A DNA stretch of 64,000 nt from DASYKS01 sp031404815 (GCA_031404815.1 JANNIH010000054.1:190808-254807), one strand, 5' to 3'; counted from the stretch's first letter, positions 43,606 to 53,443 are shown. Numbers and translations are program-made. The notes: a model not told the origin generated them from the letters alone.

Positions 43606-45573
43606 TCAACGGGCCCCACCTTCCTTCGTTTTGGAACTCCCCGTCCCCAAACCCACCATCGCGAGCAACTTGAGCGCGTTGGTGGTCGGTGCGACCCCTT
43701 CGCGCAAGAGGTAGTCGAAGGTCATCGCGGCCGCCCCGTCGCGTTCTTCGAAGCTCTCGCGGAAGTGGACGGTGTGGGCGACAGACGAGAGCTCGGGCAG
43801 CTCGGCGAGCGCCAGGTCGTGGGTCGAGATCGCTCCGATCGCCCCCGCGGCGAGCAGGCGGAGCAGGATCTCGCGTACCGCGATCTGCCGCTCGGCGCTG
43901 TTGGTGCCGCGGAGGATCTCGTCGAGCAAATAGAGCAGAATGCGCCCCTCGCGCCGCGCGGCCTCGGCTTGATCGACGATGCTTCGGATGCGCTTGAGCT
44001 CGGCAAAGAAGAATGAAACGCCGGAAGCGAGCGAATCCTCGACCAGGATGCTGGTGCCGAGCGTGACCGGTGGCAAAGAGAGGAATCGCGCCGCGACCGG
44101 CCCGCCCGCTTGCGCCAGGACGACGTTGACGCCGATCGACCGGAGGAGCGTGCTCTTGCCCGACATGTTCGAGCCGGTCACCAAGAGGAACGTCCCCGGC
44201 GGGCCGACCTCGACATCGTTGCCCACGCGTTCGGCGTCCGAAAGAAGCGGGTGGCCGAGATCCACCGCGCGCAGGGTCTGACGGCTCGTTTGGGGTGCCT
44301 CGTTCGACGGCTCGCCCGTTCCTGGGATCTCGGGCTGGATCAGAGGAAAGGTCCATTCCGGCTGATCGTGCGCGAGGGTGCCGAGCGCCGCCAGCGCTTC
44401 GATCTCGCCGAGCGCCACAAACCAGCCGCGAGCGCGGCGCCCGGCGCTCACCTGCCAACGCTCCAACCGTTCGAGCGCATGGAAATCCCACAGAAACAGG
44501 CTCTGCAGCACAAAGTGGGTTGGGGCCGAAAGGCGCACGTCTGCGAGGGCCAAGTGGCGCCGGAGCCGGTCGATCTGGCCATAGGCGGAAACGCCGTCGG
44601 CGGTCGTCGCCTCAATCAGCGCGGCGAGCTTTCCCGCCGCGAAACGGCGCTTTTCGAGCAGACGGAAGAGTGCGGTATAGCTCACGAAGTCGCGCTCGCG
44701 GGCGGCGACCCGATCAAACGCCGCGTGAAACGGTTTGGCGACCGCGAACGAGAACGCGAAATTCGCGAACGGCAGGATTGACCAAAGCGAAAACGGCAGG
44801 GGACCCCAGATCACGAAGCCGAGCGAAACCACCGTTACGAGCGCGGAGACGCGGGCCAAGTTGAGCAGGAGCGGGCGCCGGAGCAACCAGGGCTCCCCCT
44901 CCGCCCAGCGGAGAAACGGCTCGATGTCGGGATTGGTCTCGTCCATCGTCCGCGCTTCGACCTCCAACTCCTGGCGCAGCTCAAGCTCCGGGGCCAGCTC
45001 GCGCACCGCGTCCTGGCGGGCGCGAATCTCTCCAGCCGACGCGGGCGCCCCAAGCCAAGCGACGAGCGTCTGACGCCCGGGCGGGGTGCGCGCCGTACCG
45101 AGCAGCTGGCCGAGCGAGGCGCGGCCGAACAGGCCCAGATCGCGCGCGAGCGGCGAGTCGGTCGCCGGCAGTTTGGGCAACGGCAGGGCATCCCAATCGC
45201 GCGCGAGCCGCGCGAGCGCCTCCTCTTGAATCCTGCCCAGCTCGGCGCGCCGCTTCTCTTCACGAATCACCTTCTCGTGCGCCCCGAGCAGTCCTAGGAA
45301 TACCGCAAGGGCAGCGACCGCACCGCCGATAGGCAACCGAAGAGTCCACGGCTCAGGTGCCTTGACCACGATCGCGAACAGGCAAGCGGCCAGCGCCAAC
45401 GCAGCGATCAGGCGCGCGATCGAGAAGCGGAAAGAACGTCGCGCGAAGTCTTTCTCCTCCGCCCGAAAGCGGTCGCGGCGGTTGACGAAGAGGGTGGAGA
45501 GAGAGGAGGGGCCGGGCGTAGGGAGGCTCACCCTCGGAATGGTAGCGGTTTTGGCCAACCCGGATAAGATCAT
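43606..45573 (-). CDS. Membrane-associated MutS-like ATPase
   Basis: 655 residues. MutS domain V: Walker A VTGSNMSGKSTLLRSIG, signature DSLASGVSFFFAELKRI, Walker B LLYLLDEILRGTNSAER, and H-loop ISTHDLAL. The mismatch-recognition domain I is absent. Hydrophobic helices near 50-95 and 235-275 suggest membrane attachment, placing it in the MutS-related group outside canonical repair. The ATG at 45573 lies only 6 bases from a divergent start, so the true start may be later. Function unknown. Confidence 0.84.
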   Translation of the reverse strand: MILSGLAKTATIPRVSLPTPGPSSLSTLFVNRRDRFRAEEKDFARRSFRFSIARLIAALALAACLFAIVVKAPEPWTLRLPIGGAVAALAVFLGLLGAHEKVIREEKRRAELGRIQEEALARLARDWDALPLPKLPATDSPLARDLGLFGRASLGQLLGTARTPPGRQTLVAWLGAPASAGEIRARQDAVRELAPELELRQELEVEARTMDETNPDIEPFLRWAEGEPWLLRRPLLLNLARVSALVTVVSLGFVIWGPLPFSLWSILPFANFAFSFAVAKPFHAAFDRVAARERDFVSYTALFRLLEKRRFAAGKLAALIEATTADGVSAYGQIDRLRRHLALADVRLSAPTHFVLQSLFLWDFHALERLERWQVSAGRRARGWFVALGEIEALAALGTLAHDQPEWTFPLIQPEIPGTGEPSNEAPQTSRQTLRAVDLGHPLLSDAERVGNDVEVGPPGTFLLVTGSNMSGKSTLLRSIGVNVVLAQAGGPVAARFLSLPPVTLGTSILVEDSLASGVSFFFAELKRIRSIVDQAEAARREGRILLYLLDEILRGTNSAERQIAVREILLRLLAAGAIGAISTHDLALAELPELSSVAHTVHFRESFEERDGAAAMTFDYLLREGVAPTTNALKLLAMVGLGTGSSKTKEGGAR

Positions 45574-45579
45574 CCACCC

Positions 45580-46308
45580 ATGCTAATCGTCCTGCTCGCA
45601 TTCCAGGTGGCTGTTGCCGCCCCTCCGTCCGCTTCTGCCAAACCCGCGCGGACCGAGGTCGTCTGCCCCTGTCCGCCGCGAGCGGCGGGCGCCGCTCCGG
45701 AGGCTCCTCTCGCGCAGGCTCTCGATGCTCTGGGCGTGCCCGTACTGGTCGCCTGCGGCGAGCTGATCGAGCGCCTGGCGCCCGACCGGGCTCGGGCGGA
45801 AGAGGTGTGGGCGTACGTCTGCGGCGCCATCGAGCCCACCCTGGCGCTCAGCCCGTTGGAGGTTGCTGAGGTGCACGCGGTGGACGGTGGGCTGGAGATC
45901 TTGGAGCTGGCAAGTTGGCCGTTCGGCGCGGCAGGGGAGTGGATCGACGTCCCGATCTGGCGCAACAGCGTCGTGCTCTTTCCGGAACTGGGGCCGAGGG
46001 TCGAGCGCTCGCTCGCCTTCGAGGCACCGCACCTCTCGGCGGCCGAGATTCGTGCTGCGATCGAGGACTACGCCCGCTGGCTGCGTGCACCGGACACGCT
46101 CTTGGAACCGGAGGCGATGGCCGGCCGGGTGCTCGCCGCGGCACTCGCGGGCAACGCCGAAGCGAGGAACGCGCTCGCCAGTTGGAATGCCAACTCCCGG
46201 GTGGACGACGAGCTGGCCGAAGTCTGGACCGATGCTTCAGACCTCTATCAGGCGTACGTCGCGGCGACCGGAAAGGTTCCGCCGCTCGGGGCGAAATCGA
46301 AGAACTGA
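45580..46308 (+). CDS. Secreted protein of unknown function
   Basis: 242 residues, no family recognised. Begins MLIVLLAFQVAVAAPPSASA, a signal peptide. A C-P-C motif (VVCPCPPRAAG) follows the cleavage region, and a further pair of cysteines (VACGELIE, AYVCGAIE) follows. The remainder looks helical (LSAAEIRAAIEDYARWLRAPD, AEARNALASWNANSRVDDELAEVW). The ATG is 6 bases from the divergent MutS-like start, so their control regions must overlap one another's coding sequence. Confidence 0.65.
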   Translation: MLIVLLAFQVAVAAPPSASAKPARTEVVCPCPPRAAGAAPEAPLAQALDALGVPVLVACGELIERLAPDRARAEEVWAYVCGAIEPTLALSPLEVAEVHAVDGGLEILELASWPFGAAGEWIDVPIWRNSVVLFPELGPRVERSLAFEAPHLSAAEIRAAIEDYARWLRAPDTLLEPEAMAGRVLAAALAGNAEARNALASWNANSRVDDELAEVWTDASDLYQAYVAATGKVPPLGAKSKN

Positions 46309-46345
46309 GGTTTTCGAGGCGCCGTGCGCGACACTACGACGACCT

Positions 46346-47209
46346 CTACCGCCTGGAATGCGGCAGCCAGCCGCCCATCGCCCGGGAGGCTTGCGCCCTT
46401 TCTGCGACCCGTTGACGCTTGGTAGCGAGTCGGGCGAGCAGGCCGGTCTCGCGCGCTTCGCGCAGCCTGGAGACCGCTTGGCGGAGCAGGGCATCGGCCT
46501 CGACCGTTCCGCCCTGTTCGAGCATCAGGTCGCTTTCCAGCTCCAGCATCCGCGCTTCGACCAACAGGTCGCCGCTCCCCCGGGCGAGGCTCTGCACCCC
46601 CTCGCGGAGCGCCCGTTCGGCGCCGCCAACGTCCCCCGCGCGGAGGTAGGCGTCGCCGAGTGCGGTCCAGGCGCGGGCTTTCAGATCTTCGATCAGTGCG
46701 GGCGGATGCCGGGCGAGATTGAGCCGGGTTGCAATCGCGAGCGCCAACGTGGGGAGTTCCGCGAGGTCGTCCGGATCTTCGAACGCCACATCGCCGTGCC
46801 CGATCTCCGGATCGTTCTCAGCGTAAAGCTCAGACTGGGCGAGCAGGGCATCGGCCAGCAAAAAGCTCTGGTATCGAGGCTGGGTGATGCGCTCCGGTCG
46901 CTCGGACGGGGGAGTATCGAGAATCTCGCCGAGCAGTTGGCCAACCTCCTGCCGTTCGCGCTTCAGGACCTCACCGGCACGGGTTAGACGTTCGAGCAGG
47001 GCACCCGTATCGAGAGAGAAATCATCAAGCGAGTAGGTTTCGAGCGAGGAAACTCTCGCCGACAGGCGCGCCATGCCGCCGCTCTCCCGACCGATTCGGC
47101 CGATCCGGGGATCCGCCGCCGTGTCTTCCACGTCGTCCAGGATCTGTTGCAGTGCGGCAAGCCCGTGCAGTCCCATAGCGTAGAGTAAAATCTCACCCTC
47201 AGAATCCAT
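46346..47209 (-). CDS. TPR-like helical protein, paralogue of the HC2/TPR family
   Basis: 287 residues from the ATG at 47209 (a TTG at 47230 is possible). The first half is acidic and helical. The second half contains tetratricopeptide-like helices (LKARAWTALGDAYLRAGDVGGAERALREG, VEARMLELESDLMLEQGGTVEADALLRQA). This tail resembles the C-terminal half of the protein at 57619-58926 in spacing and wording, so the two are probably paralogues. No zinc finger is seen here. Likely a protein-protein interaction module; partner unknown. Confidence 0.7.
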   Translation of the reverse strand: MDSEGEILLYAMGLHGLAALQQILDDVEDTAADPRIGRIGRESGGMARLSARVSSLETYSLDDFSLDTGALLERLTRAGEVLKRERQEVGQLLGEILDTPPSERPERITQPRYQSFLLADALLAQSELYAENDPEIGHGDVAFEDPDDLAELPTLALAIATRLNLARHPPALIEDLKARAWTALGDAYLRAGDVGGAERALREGVQSLARGSGDLLVEARMLELESDLMLEQGGTVEADALLRQAVSRLREARETGLLARLATKRQRVAERAQASRAMGGWLPHSRR

Positions 47210-47296
47210 AGTGTCGCCGAAGGGTGACAACCGTGACTTTCAGGCGTCTTTGGCCCTCGCCTAGAGCCCGGCGTTTCTCGTACGCTACACCCAGAG

Positions 47297-48433
47297 ATGC
47301 CAAGCCCGGAAGCCACCCCGAACCTGTCGCGCACACTCGATGCGCTCGAAGCGGGGATCGCAAACGGGCTCCACCTCGGCGCACAGCTCTATGTCTCCAT
47401 CGGAGGCGTCACGCTTTTCGATGGCGCGCTCGGAACCTCGCGCCCTGAGGTTCCGCTCCGTGCCACGGATCTCATGATTTGGCTTTCGGCGTCCAAACCG
47501 GTGGCGGCGGTGGCGGTCGGCAAACTCTGGGAGCGTGGCGCGCTCGAGCTGGACGACTCCGTCGCAACCCATCTGCCGGAGTTCGCGGCCCACGGCAAAG
47601 AGCGGATCACGATCCGCCATCTGCTCACCCACACCGCGGGGATTCGTCTGCTGCAAAGCGGTTGGCCGGAGCTGTCGTTCGAACAGGTGGTCGCGAAGAT
47701 TTGCGCGATGAAACCCGAGCCGCGCTGGGTTCCCGGCCAGAAGGCCGGCTACCACCATGCCTCGAGCTGGTTCGTGCTCGGCGCGCTGGTCGAGCGCCTC
47801 TCCGGCCTGCTGTTTTCGCACTTCGTGCGGACCGAGATCTTCGAGCCGCTCGGGATGAGCGATTCTTGGATCGGCATGGCGCCGGAACGCTTCGCCGCGG
47901 CATCTTCCGCGGACCGCCTGGCGCCGAGCTGGAACACCGAGCGGGAGGGCGCGCCGAGCCATTCGTTCGAGGAGGAATTGAAAGTCGTCTCCTGCTCGCC
48001 CGGCGGCAACGGCTGGGGGCCGGCGCGGGAGCTGGGGTGGTTCTACGAGATGTTGCTCGGCGGGGGCCGGCGGATCGGAGATCCCGAAGGGGTCGAGATT
48101 CTCCGCCCGCAGACGGTGGCGGCACTCACCGCCCGCCACCGTGTGGGGATGTTCGATCACACGTTCCAGCACGAGATGGACTGGGGGTTGGGCTTCATTC
48201 TGGATGGCAAGCGCCATGGCCCCGAGACGGTTCCCTACGGCTACGGCCACCGCTGCTCGTACCGGACGTTCGGCCACAGCGGCTATCGGAGCGCCACCGC
48301 GTTTGCCGATCCCGAGCACCACTTGGTGGTCGCCCTGATCCCGAACGGAACCCCGAGCGCGGCGGCGCACGAGGGGAGGACCCGAGCCGTGCTCGATGCG
48401 CTCTACGAAGATCTGGGGCTCGGCGGAGAATGA
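47297..48433 (+). CDS. Serine hydrolase of the class C beta-lactamase / esterase fold
   Basis: 378 residues. The nucleophile motif SxxK is SASK in LMIWLSASKPVAAVAVG. The second motif Tyr lies in YHHASSWFVLG (Y-x-x-A/S). The third-site HxG-like motif is FGHSGYRSATAFADPE. ITIRHLLTHTAGIR is a standard family block. No signal peptide, so probably a cytoplasmic esterase or peptidase rather than a resistance enzyme. Confidence 0.87.
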   Translation: MPSPEATPNLSRTLDALEAGIANGLHLGAQLYVSIGGVTLFDGALGTSRPEVPLRATDLMIWLSASKPVAAVAVGKLWERGALELDDSVATHLPEFAAHGKERITIRHLLTHTAGIRLLQSGWPELSFEQVVAKICAMKPEPRWVPGQKAGYHHASSWFVLGALVERLSGLLFSHFVRTEIFEPLGMSDSWIGMAPERFAAASSADRLAPSWNTEREGAPSHSFEEELKVVSCSPGGNGWGPARELGWFYEMLLGGGRRIGDPEGVEILRPQTVAALTARHRVGMFDHTFQHEMDWGLGFILDGKRHGPETVPYGYGHRCSYRTFGHSGYRSATAFADPEHHLVVALIPNGTPSAAAHEGRTRAVLDALYEDLGLGGE

Positions 48434-48467
48434 AGCGACGCAGCCATAGCCGGGCGGATGGGCACAC

Positions 48468-49313
48468 ATGCGCCTCCTGATCGCCGGCTGCGGCTATGTC
48501 GGCCGGGCGCTCGGCCGCCGTCTGGCTGCGCAAGGCGCGGAGATCTGGGGGCTGCGACGCTCGCCAGAAACTGTCGATCCGGAGGGGGGCATTCGACCGA
48601 TCGCAGCGGACCTCTCCGATCCGACGACCCTGCGCAATCTGCCGCCGGACCTCGACGGCGTGGTCTACTCTGTGAGCGCCGGGGGCTCGACCCCCGAGGC
48701 GTATCGGGCCTCTTACGTGACGGGCCTCCGAAACTTGCTCGAAGTCACCACGCCCCGCCGACTGATCTTCGTGTCGAGCACGGCGGTCTACGGCGACCGG
48801 CAAGGCGCCTGGACCGACGAGGATTCGCCCGCCGAACCCGATCATTTCTCTGGACGGATTCTGCTCGAAGCCGAGCGGATCGCGCTCGGCTGCGCTTTCT
48901 CGTCGGTGATTCTCCGCCTGGGCGGAATCTATGGCCCCGGCCGTGAACGCCTGATCCGCGAGGTCGCCGAGCGGCGTGCCTTGCGGCCGGCCGTGCCTAC
49001 CTTCACGAATCGCATTCACCGCGACGATGTGGCAGGCGCGATCGCTCACTTACTGGCGCTCGAACGGCCGGAACCGGTCTATCTCGGAGTCGACTGCGAG
49101 CCGGCGGACCTCGGCGCGGTGAGCGCCTGGATCGCCGCCCGGCTGGGCCTGCCAAGACCGGCGGAGGCCTCGGCAGTCGGAGATGGCCGCACTTCCCGGG
49201 GGAGCAAGCGCTGCTCGAACGCGCGGCTGGTTGCTTCGGGCTATCCATTTCTCTACCCGACCTTCCGCGAGGGGTACGGGGTGCTGATCAATCGCCCGGC
49301 CGGGCAGCCGTAG
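48468..49313 (+). CDS. NAD(P)-binding epimerase/reductase, YeeZ-like
   Basis: 281 residues. Rossmann motif LLIAGCGYVGRALGRRL at the start. LIFVSSTAVYGDRQG provides the Ser/Thr strand. The usual YxxxK dyad is replaced by FSGRILLEAE, as in the YeeZ branch, so classic dehydrogenase chemistry is doubtful. The C-terminus FTNRIHRDDVAGAIAHLL and YPFLYPTFREGYG is typical. 34 bases after the hydrolase. Confidence 0.85.
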   Translation: MRLLIAGCGYVGRALGRRLAAQGAEIWGLRRSPETVDPEGGIRPIAADLSDPTTLRNLPPDLDGVVYSVSAGGSTPEAYRASYVTGLRNLLEVTTPRRLIFVSSTAVYGDRQGAWTDEDSPAEPDHFSGRILLEAERIALGCAFSSVILRLGGIYGPGRERLIREVAERRALRPAVPTFTNRIHRDDVAGAIAHLLALERPEPVYLGVDCEPADLGAVSAWIAARLGLPRPAEASAVGDGRTSRGSKRCSNARLVASGYPFLYPTFREGYGVLINRPAGQP

Positions 49314-49419
49314 AGACGGCGTCCGCGACGCTATACTCCCGCGACTCCACAGGAAGACGCGGGACGACCGCGTCCCGATCACCGATTTTGGCCGACCAGA
49401 GCCGGCCGAGGCCTAGAAA

Positions 49420-51402
49420 ATGCGCCAAGATCGCCGCGAACTGTTTCTCGCCAGCTTCCTGATGCTGTTTACCGAGCTGGTCCTGATCCGTTGGACGAGC
49501 GCGCACGTGGTCTACCTGTCCTACTTTTCGAACTTCGTCCTGCTCGGCAGCTTTTTGGGCATCGGGCTCGGTTTCCTCCGGGCGGCTAGAGCACCCGATC
49601 TCTTTCGCTGGGCGGCGCCGACGCTCGCTGTGATCACGATTCCGATCCAGTTCCAGCCCGTGGTCATCGACCGGAGCGGCGGCGATCTGATCTATTTCGG
49701 CTCGGTCACCTTCCATGGCCTACCGTCCTGGTTCGTGCTTCCGGCCGTGTTTCTCGCAGTGACGGCGGTGATGGCGGCGATCGCCCACGGGGTGGCGGTA
49801 CGGTTCGGACGCCTCTCGCCGCTCGACGCCTACCGGTTCGACATCCTCGGTTCGCTCGTGGGAGTCGTGGCCTTCGCCCTGCTCGCGCTCGTGGGCGCGC
49901 CACCGCTCGCCTGGGCTATGGTCGTGGCCCTGCTGTTCCTGGTTCTGCTCGAACGGCGCGGTTGGATCTACGCCCTCAATTTGGTCGCTCTGGCCGGACT
50001 GATCGGTGCGTTCGGCTTCTCGAGCTTCCAGAAGAACCAGACTTGGTCGCCCTACTACCGGGTCGAAGTTTTGCCCGAGTACATCCGGGTCAACGGCATT
50101 CCGCACCAGGCGATGATCGAAACACCGGGGAGTTACTACGAGACCCCCTATCGAATGGCGACCGGCCCGATTCGCGACGTCCTGGTGATCGGTGCGGGTA
50201 ACGGCAACGATGTCGCGGCGGCACTGCGCGCCGGGGCAACCCACGTCGATGCGGTCGAGATCGATCCGCAGATTCAGGCGGTCGGGCGCGCGCGGCATCC
50301 GGAGCACCCGTACTCCGACCCAAGAGTCACAGGAATCGTCGACGACGGCCGCGCTTTCCTCGGTCGGACCGAGCGCAGTTACGATCTGATCATCCTTGCA
50401 CTGCCCGATTCGCTCACTCTGGTGAGCGGGCAATCGGCTATTCGCCTCGAAAGCTATCTGTTCACCGCCGAGGCGATGGCAGCGGCGCGCGACCGGTTGC
50501 GGCCCGGGGGTGCCTTCGTCCTCTACAACTACTATCGCGAGGATTGGCTGCTCGACCGGATCGCAGGGACCGTCGCCTACGCCTTCGGCTCGGCGCCATG
50601 CTTGGAACTCGGGCCGAAACCGAGCGGAACGAACCCTGGCGACTCCGGGCGCTTCTCGATGCTGCTCGCCGCGCGCGAACCCAGGGGCGTCACTTGCACC
50701 ACGCGCTGGGCGCCGCCCGTCGCACCGATCGTCTCGGCGACCGATGACCACCCCTACGTCTACTTGAGAGAACGCCGGTTGCCGAGCCGCTACGCCCTGA
50801 CGCTCGGCTTGGTGCTCGCGGTGTCGTTCGTGCTGGTCCGGCTCGCCGGGGGGAGGCTCGGTGCTATGCGCGGGGCGCTCGACCTGTTCTGTATGGGTGC
50901 GGCGTTCATGGTGCTCGAAACCAAGAGCGTGGTCCAGTTCGCGCTCCTGTTCGGCACCACCTGGTTCGTCAACGCTCTGGTGTTCGCGGGCATCTTGGCC
51001 ACCGTGCTGATCGCGATCGAGGTCGAGCGAAAGGTGCGCATCGGCCGGCCTGGCCTGATGTTCGCGCTCCTGTTCGGCGGCCTGCTGCTCGCTGCGCTCG
51101 TGCCTTCGGCGGCACTGCTCGCGCTAGCGCCCCTGCCGCGCTTCTTCGCCGCGACCGCCATCGCGTTCTTCCCGATCTTCATCGCCAACCTGATTTTCGC
51201 CGAGCGCTTCCGCGACAGCGAGGATTCAACCCGCGATTTCGGCGCCAATTTGCTCGGTGCGATGGTCGGCGGCACCCTGGAGTATCTCTCTCTGGTGACC
51301 GGCTACCGCGCATTGCTCGGCCTGGTGGCCCTCCTCTACCTACTCGCCTGGCTGTTCGGCAAGACCGAGCTGGGACGGCGCGCGAGCGCCGCCGGCGCCT
51401 AG
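49420..51402 (+). CDS. Polytopic membrane protein with spermidine-synthase-like domain
   Basis: 660 residues. About six membrane helices (1-205), then a soluble methyltransferase-fold domain with the SAM-type motif VLVIGAGNGNDVAAALRAGATHVDAVEIDP (written in parts: VIGAGNGNDV and VDAVEIDP) and DDGRAFLGRTERSYDLIILALPD. More helices follow from about 455 to the end. The polyamine-site residues are not conserved enough to predict spermidine synthesis. Similar fused proteins occur widely with unknown function. Confidence 0.85.
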   Translation: MRQDRRELFLASFLMLFTELVLIRWTSAHVVYLSYFSNFVLLGSFLGIGLGFLRAARAPDLFRWAAPTLAVITIPIQFQPVVIDRSGGDLIYFGSVTFHGLPSWFVLPAVFLAVTAVMAAIAHGVAVRFGRLSPLDAYRFDILGSLVGVVAFALLALVGAPPLAWAMVVALLFLVLLERRGWIYALNLVALAGLIGAFGFSSFQKNQTWSPYYRVEVLPEYIRVNGIPHQAMIETPGSYYETPYRMATGPIRDVLVIGAGNGNDVAAALRAGATHVDAVEIDPQIQAVGRARHPEHPYSDPRVTGIVDDGRAFLGRTERSYDLIILALPDSLTLVSGQSAIRLESYLFTAEAMAAARDRLRPGGAFVLYNYYREDWLLDRIAGTVAYAFGSAPCLELGPKPSGTNPGDSGRFSMLLAAREPRGVTCTTRWAPPVAPIVSATDDHPYVYLRERRLPSRYALTLGLVLAVSFVLVRLAGGRLGAMRGALDLFCMGAAFMVLETKSVVQFALLFGTTWFVNALVFAGILATVLIAIEVERKVRIGRPGLMFALLFGGLLLAALVPSAALLALAPLPRFFAATAIAFFPIFIANLIFAERFRDSEDSTRDFGANLLGAMVGGTLEYLSLVTGYRALLGLVALLYLLAWLFGKTELGRRASAAGA

Positions 51403-51550
51403 AGCTTCGCCGGTTCGGCAGCTCGACCTCGCCCCGGAACTTTCCCGGCGTCCTCCGGACCCGCAGCGGCGAGCGGGCTCGAACGGCCAACGGAGGTCTG
51501 CGACCGGCCAACGGCGACTCGACTCCAATCGCCCGCCTCTTGCTCCCGAC

Positions 51551-53443
51551 CTATTCGGTGGCGAGGATGCGGCGCAGCAAGAAGAGCAGCCCGAGGCCGG
51601 CGAGGCCGAGCACGATGGGAAGAAGGAAGCGCAGGCCGCGCGCCTCGTCGTGAACGACTGGTGCGAGCTCCCCCGCCAACCAGGGACGCCCCAGGATCTC
51701 TCCCGACAGCGCGCTCAGATCATAGTCCGGTGCGGTCATCCCCTCCGCCCCCGCGAGCAGGCGGACCTTCTCGGAACCTTCCGGCCAGACGAACACCAAC
51801 GCATCCCGTCGACGCCAGACGGCGAGCTCGACTTCGCCGAGCGGTGCGTTGTCGCCGTCGTCGAACCGGACCGCTATGCGCGACGCACCGGGACCTTCGA
51901 TCGGCAGCAGCACGCGACAGGGGAGAGGAGGTGAGGGGTTGCACTCCCAGAGCGTGCCTGCGATCGTGGTTTCTCGGCCGGATGGCTCAGGATTGCGCGG
52001 GCGGACGGCGAGTACTTCCAGACGGCGGCGCAAAGGTCCGCCGGGAGTCGCGATCGAAATCTGGGTCCAGGGCACCCGAATCGAGGGGAGATCGAGCTCG
52101 ACTCGACTCCAGCCGCGTCGGCGCTCCGGCTCGGCGCGCATCCCCCAGGCGACCGCCGCGCGAACCGGCTCAGGAGAGGTCCATCGAACATAAGGGATCT
52201 GGCGCGCCCCGGTCGCGAGTCGAAGGTCGCCGAGATCGGCGCGCGCCGCCGGGTACACCCCATCAGGGATTTCGAGTCGCACGACATCGCCGGCCGACAC
52301 ACCGGGCGCCGTGACATCGAACGCCGAAGGGAATGATTCGAGCGCGAGCGGCGCACCTGGAGCGGCGGCCGGCGGGAGCGGCGGGGCCGGTCGTCCCCGC
52401 TCGGGTCCCGCGACCAATTCCGCGGGCTCCTGCTCGACCGCGGCCTCAAGCTGTGGGGGCTCGCCCACTCCGGCGCCATAGAGCATGGTGTAGCGGCCGG
52501 GAGCCTCGGCGCGAAACGCGACCTCGCGTGGCGCGAGCTCTAGGCGTACCCCGGCGAGCTCCGGGGGCGACCCCGCAGCGTACAAAGAAAGGCGGAGGAA
52601 ATCGCCGTTGGTGACTGCGGCGTCGAGATTCAGGAGGTGTCGGAAGACCGCCTTGGGGTTCGGCTGTTGCCAGACCCCGTCCGCAATCACGGTCCAATGC
52701 CCACCGTCCGGCGCTTCGAGCAGGTAGCCGACCGGTCCCGCGCCCGAGAGCGAAAGCTCGATCCGGCGTACCGCGGTGCCCGAGGCCGGCAGATCGAGGC
52801 GGCAGGCCACCGCGCCGCCACCGCCCCGCTCACAGCTCGAGTCGCTGGTGGCGAGCGCGATCGATGGGCCGGCCGAAAGCTCCAACTCGACCCCGCGCAA
52901 CTCGGGGAAACCGGCCGCCATCGGCCACGCGAGACGCAGGTAGCGAAGAGAAGTCGGCGGATAGGCGAGCGCGATCCTTTCGAGTCCGCCGTCCCCTTCT
53001 CCAAGTCGGAACAGGTCGCCCTCGGCGAGTGGCTGCCAAACCCGCCGATCCGTGCTCCCCTCCAGCCGAACGGCGGTCGCCGCGGTCCGCCGGTCGAGGT
53101 CGAAGATTAGCTGCTCGTGCGCCGGGGCTCCTTCGCCCGCGTCGAGCGTCAGGCGCCAGCCGGGGCCTTCGGGCTTGACGTCGATCACCCGAGCCGGCCG
53201 ACGCCCCGGGCGGGCGGGCGGGCTCGCGAGGCGCCGCGGCACCTCGTCGCCGGTCGGTCCGATTACCCGGAGATCGGCGCCGTCCGGCGTGATGTGGCGC
53301 AACGCTTCGAGATCGAGCGGTACGCGCACCCAACCGGCCGCACCGACATCGATGTCCCGTTCGTAGACGCGGGCGGGTTCGAGCGCCCTAAGCGGCACTA
53401 CGAGCCCGAATAGACAGGCGATAGCCAAGCACTCGGGCTTCAT
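51551..53443 (-). CDS. DUF3999-family exported protein
   Basis: 630 residues from the ATG at 53443. Signal peptide MKPECLAIACLFGLVVPLRA. The mature protein is beta-rich (PARVYERDIDVGAAGWVRVPLD, LRYLRLAWPMAAGFPELRGVELE), with a proline-rich linker near 385-400. The C-terminus is a membrane anchor LLPIVLGLAGLGLLFLLRRI. DUF3999 genes are commonly paired with DUF2339 genes, and here the start overlaps the end of the broken DUF2339 gene by 4 bases. Function unknown. Confidence 0.85.
   Translation of the reverse strand: MKPECLAIACLFGLVVPLRALEPARVYERDIDVGAAGWVRVPLDLEALRHITPDGADLRVIGPTGDEVPRRLASPPARPGRRPARVIDVKPEGPGWRLTLDAGEGAPAHEQLIFDLDRRTAATAVRLEGSTDRRVWQPLAEGDLFRLGEGDGGLERIALAYPPTSLRYLRLAWPMAAGFPELRGVELELSAGPSIALATSDSSCERGGGGAVACRLDLPASGTAVRRIELSLSGAGPVGYLLEAPDGGHWTVIADGVWQQPNPKAVFRHLLNLDAAVTNGDFLRLSLYAAGSPPELAGVRLELAPREVAFRAEAPGRYTMLYGAGVGEPPQLEAAVEQEPAELVAGPERGRPAPPLPPAAAPGAPLALESFPSAFDVTAPGVSAGDVVRLEIPDGVYPAARADLGDLRLATGARQIPYVRWTSPEPVRAAVAWGMRAEPERRRGWSRVELDLPSIRVPWTQISIATPGGPLRRRLEVLAVRPRNPEPSGRETTIAGTLWECNPSPPLPCRVLLPIEGPGASRIAVRFDDGDNAPLGEVELAVWRRRDALVFVWPEGSEKVRLLAGAEGMTAPDYDLSALSGEILGRPWLAGELAPVVHDEARGLRFLLPIVLGLAGLGLLFLLRRILATE

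Noticed and set aside
42680..44491. 603-codon minus-strand frame
   Set aside because: It runs antisense to the HAD phosphatase and out of frame through the MutS-like gene; both real genes have intact motifs.
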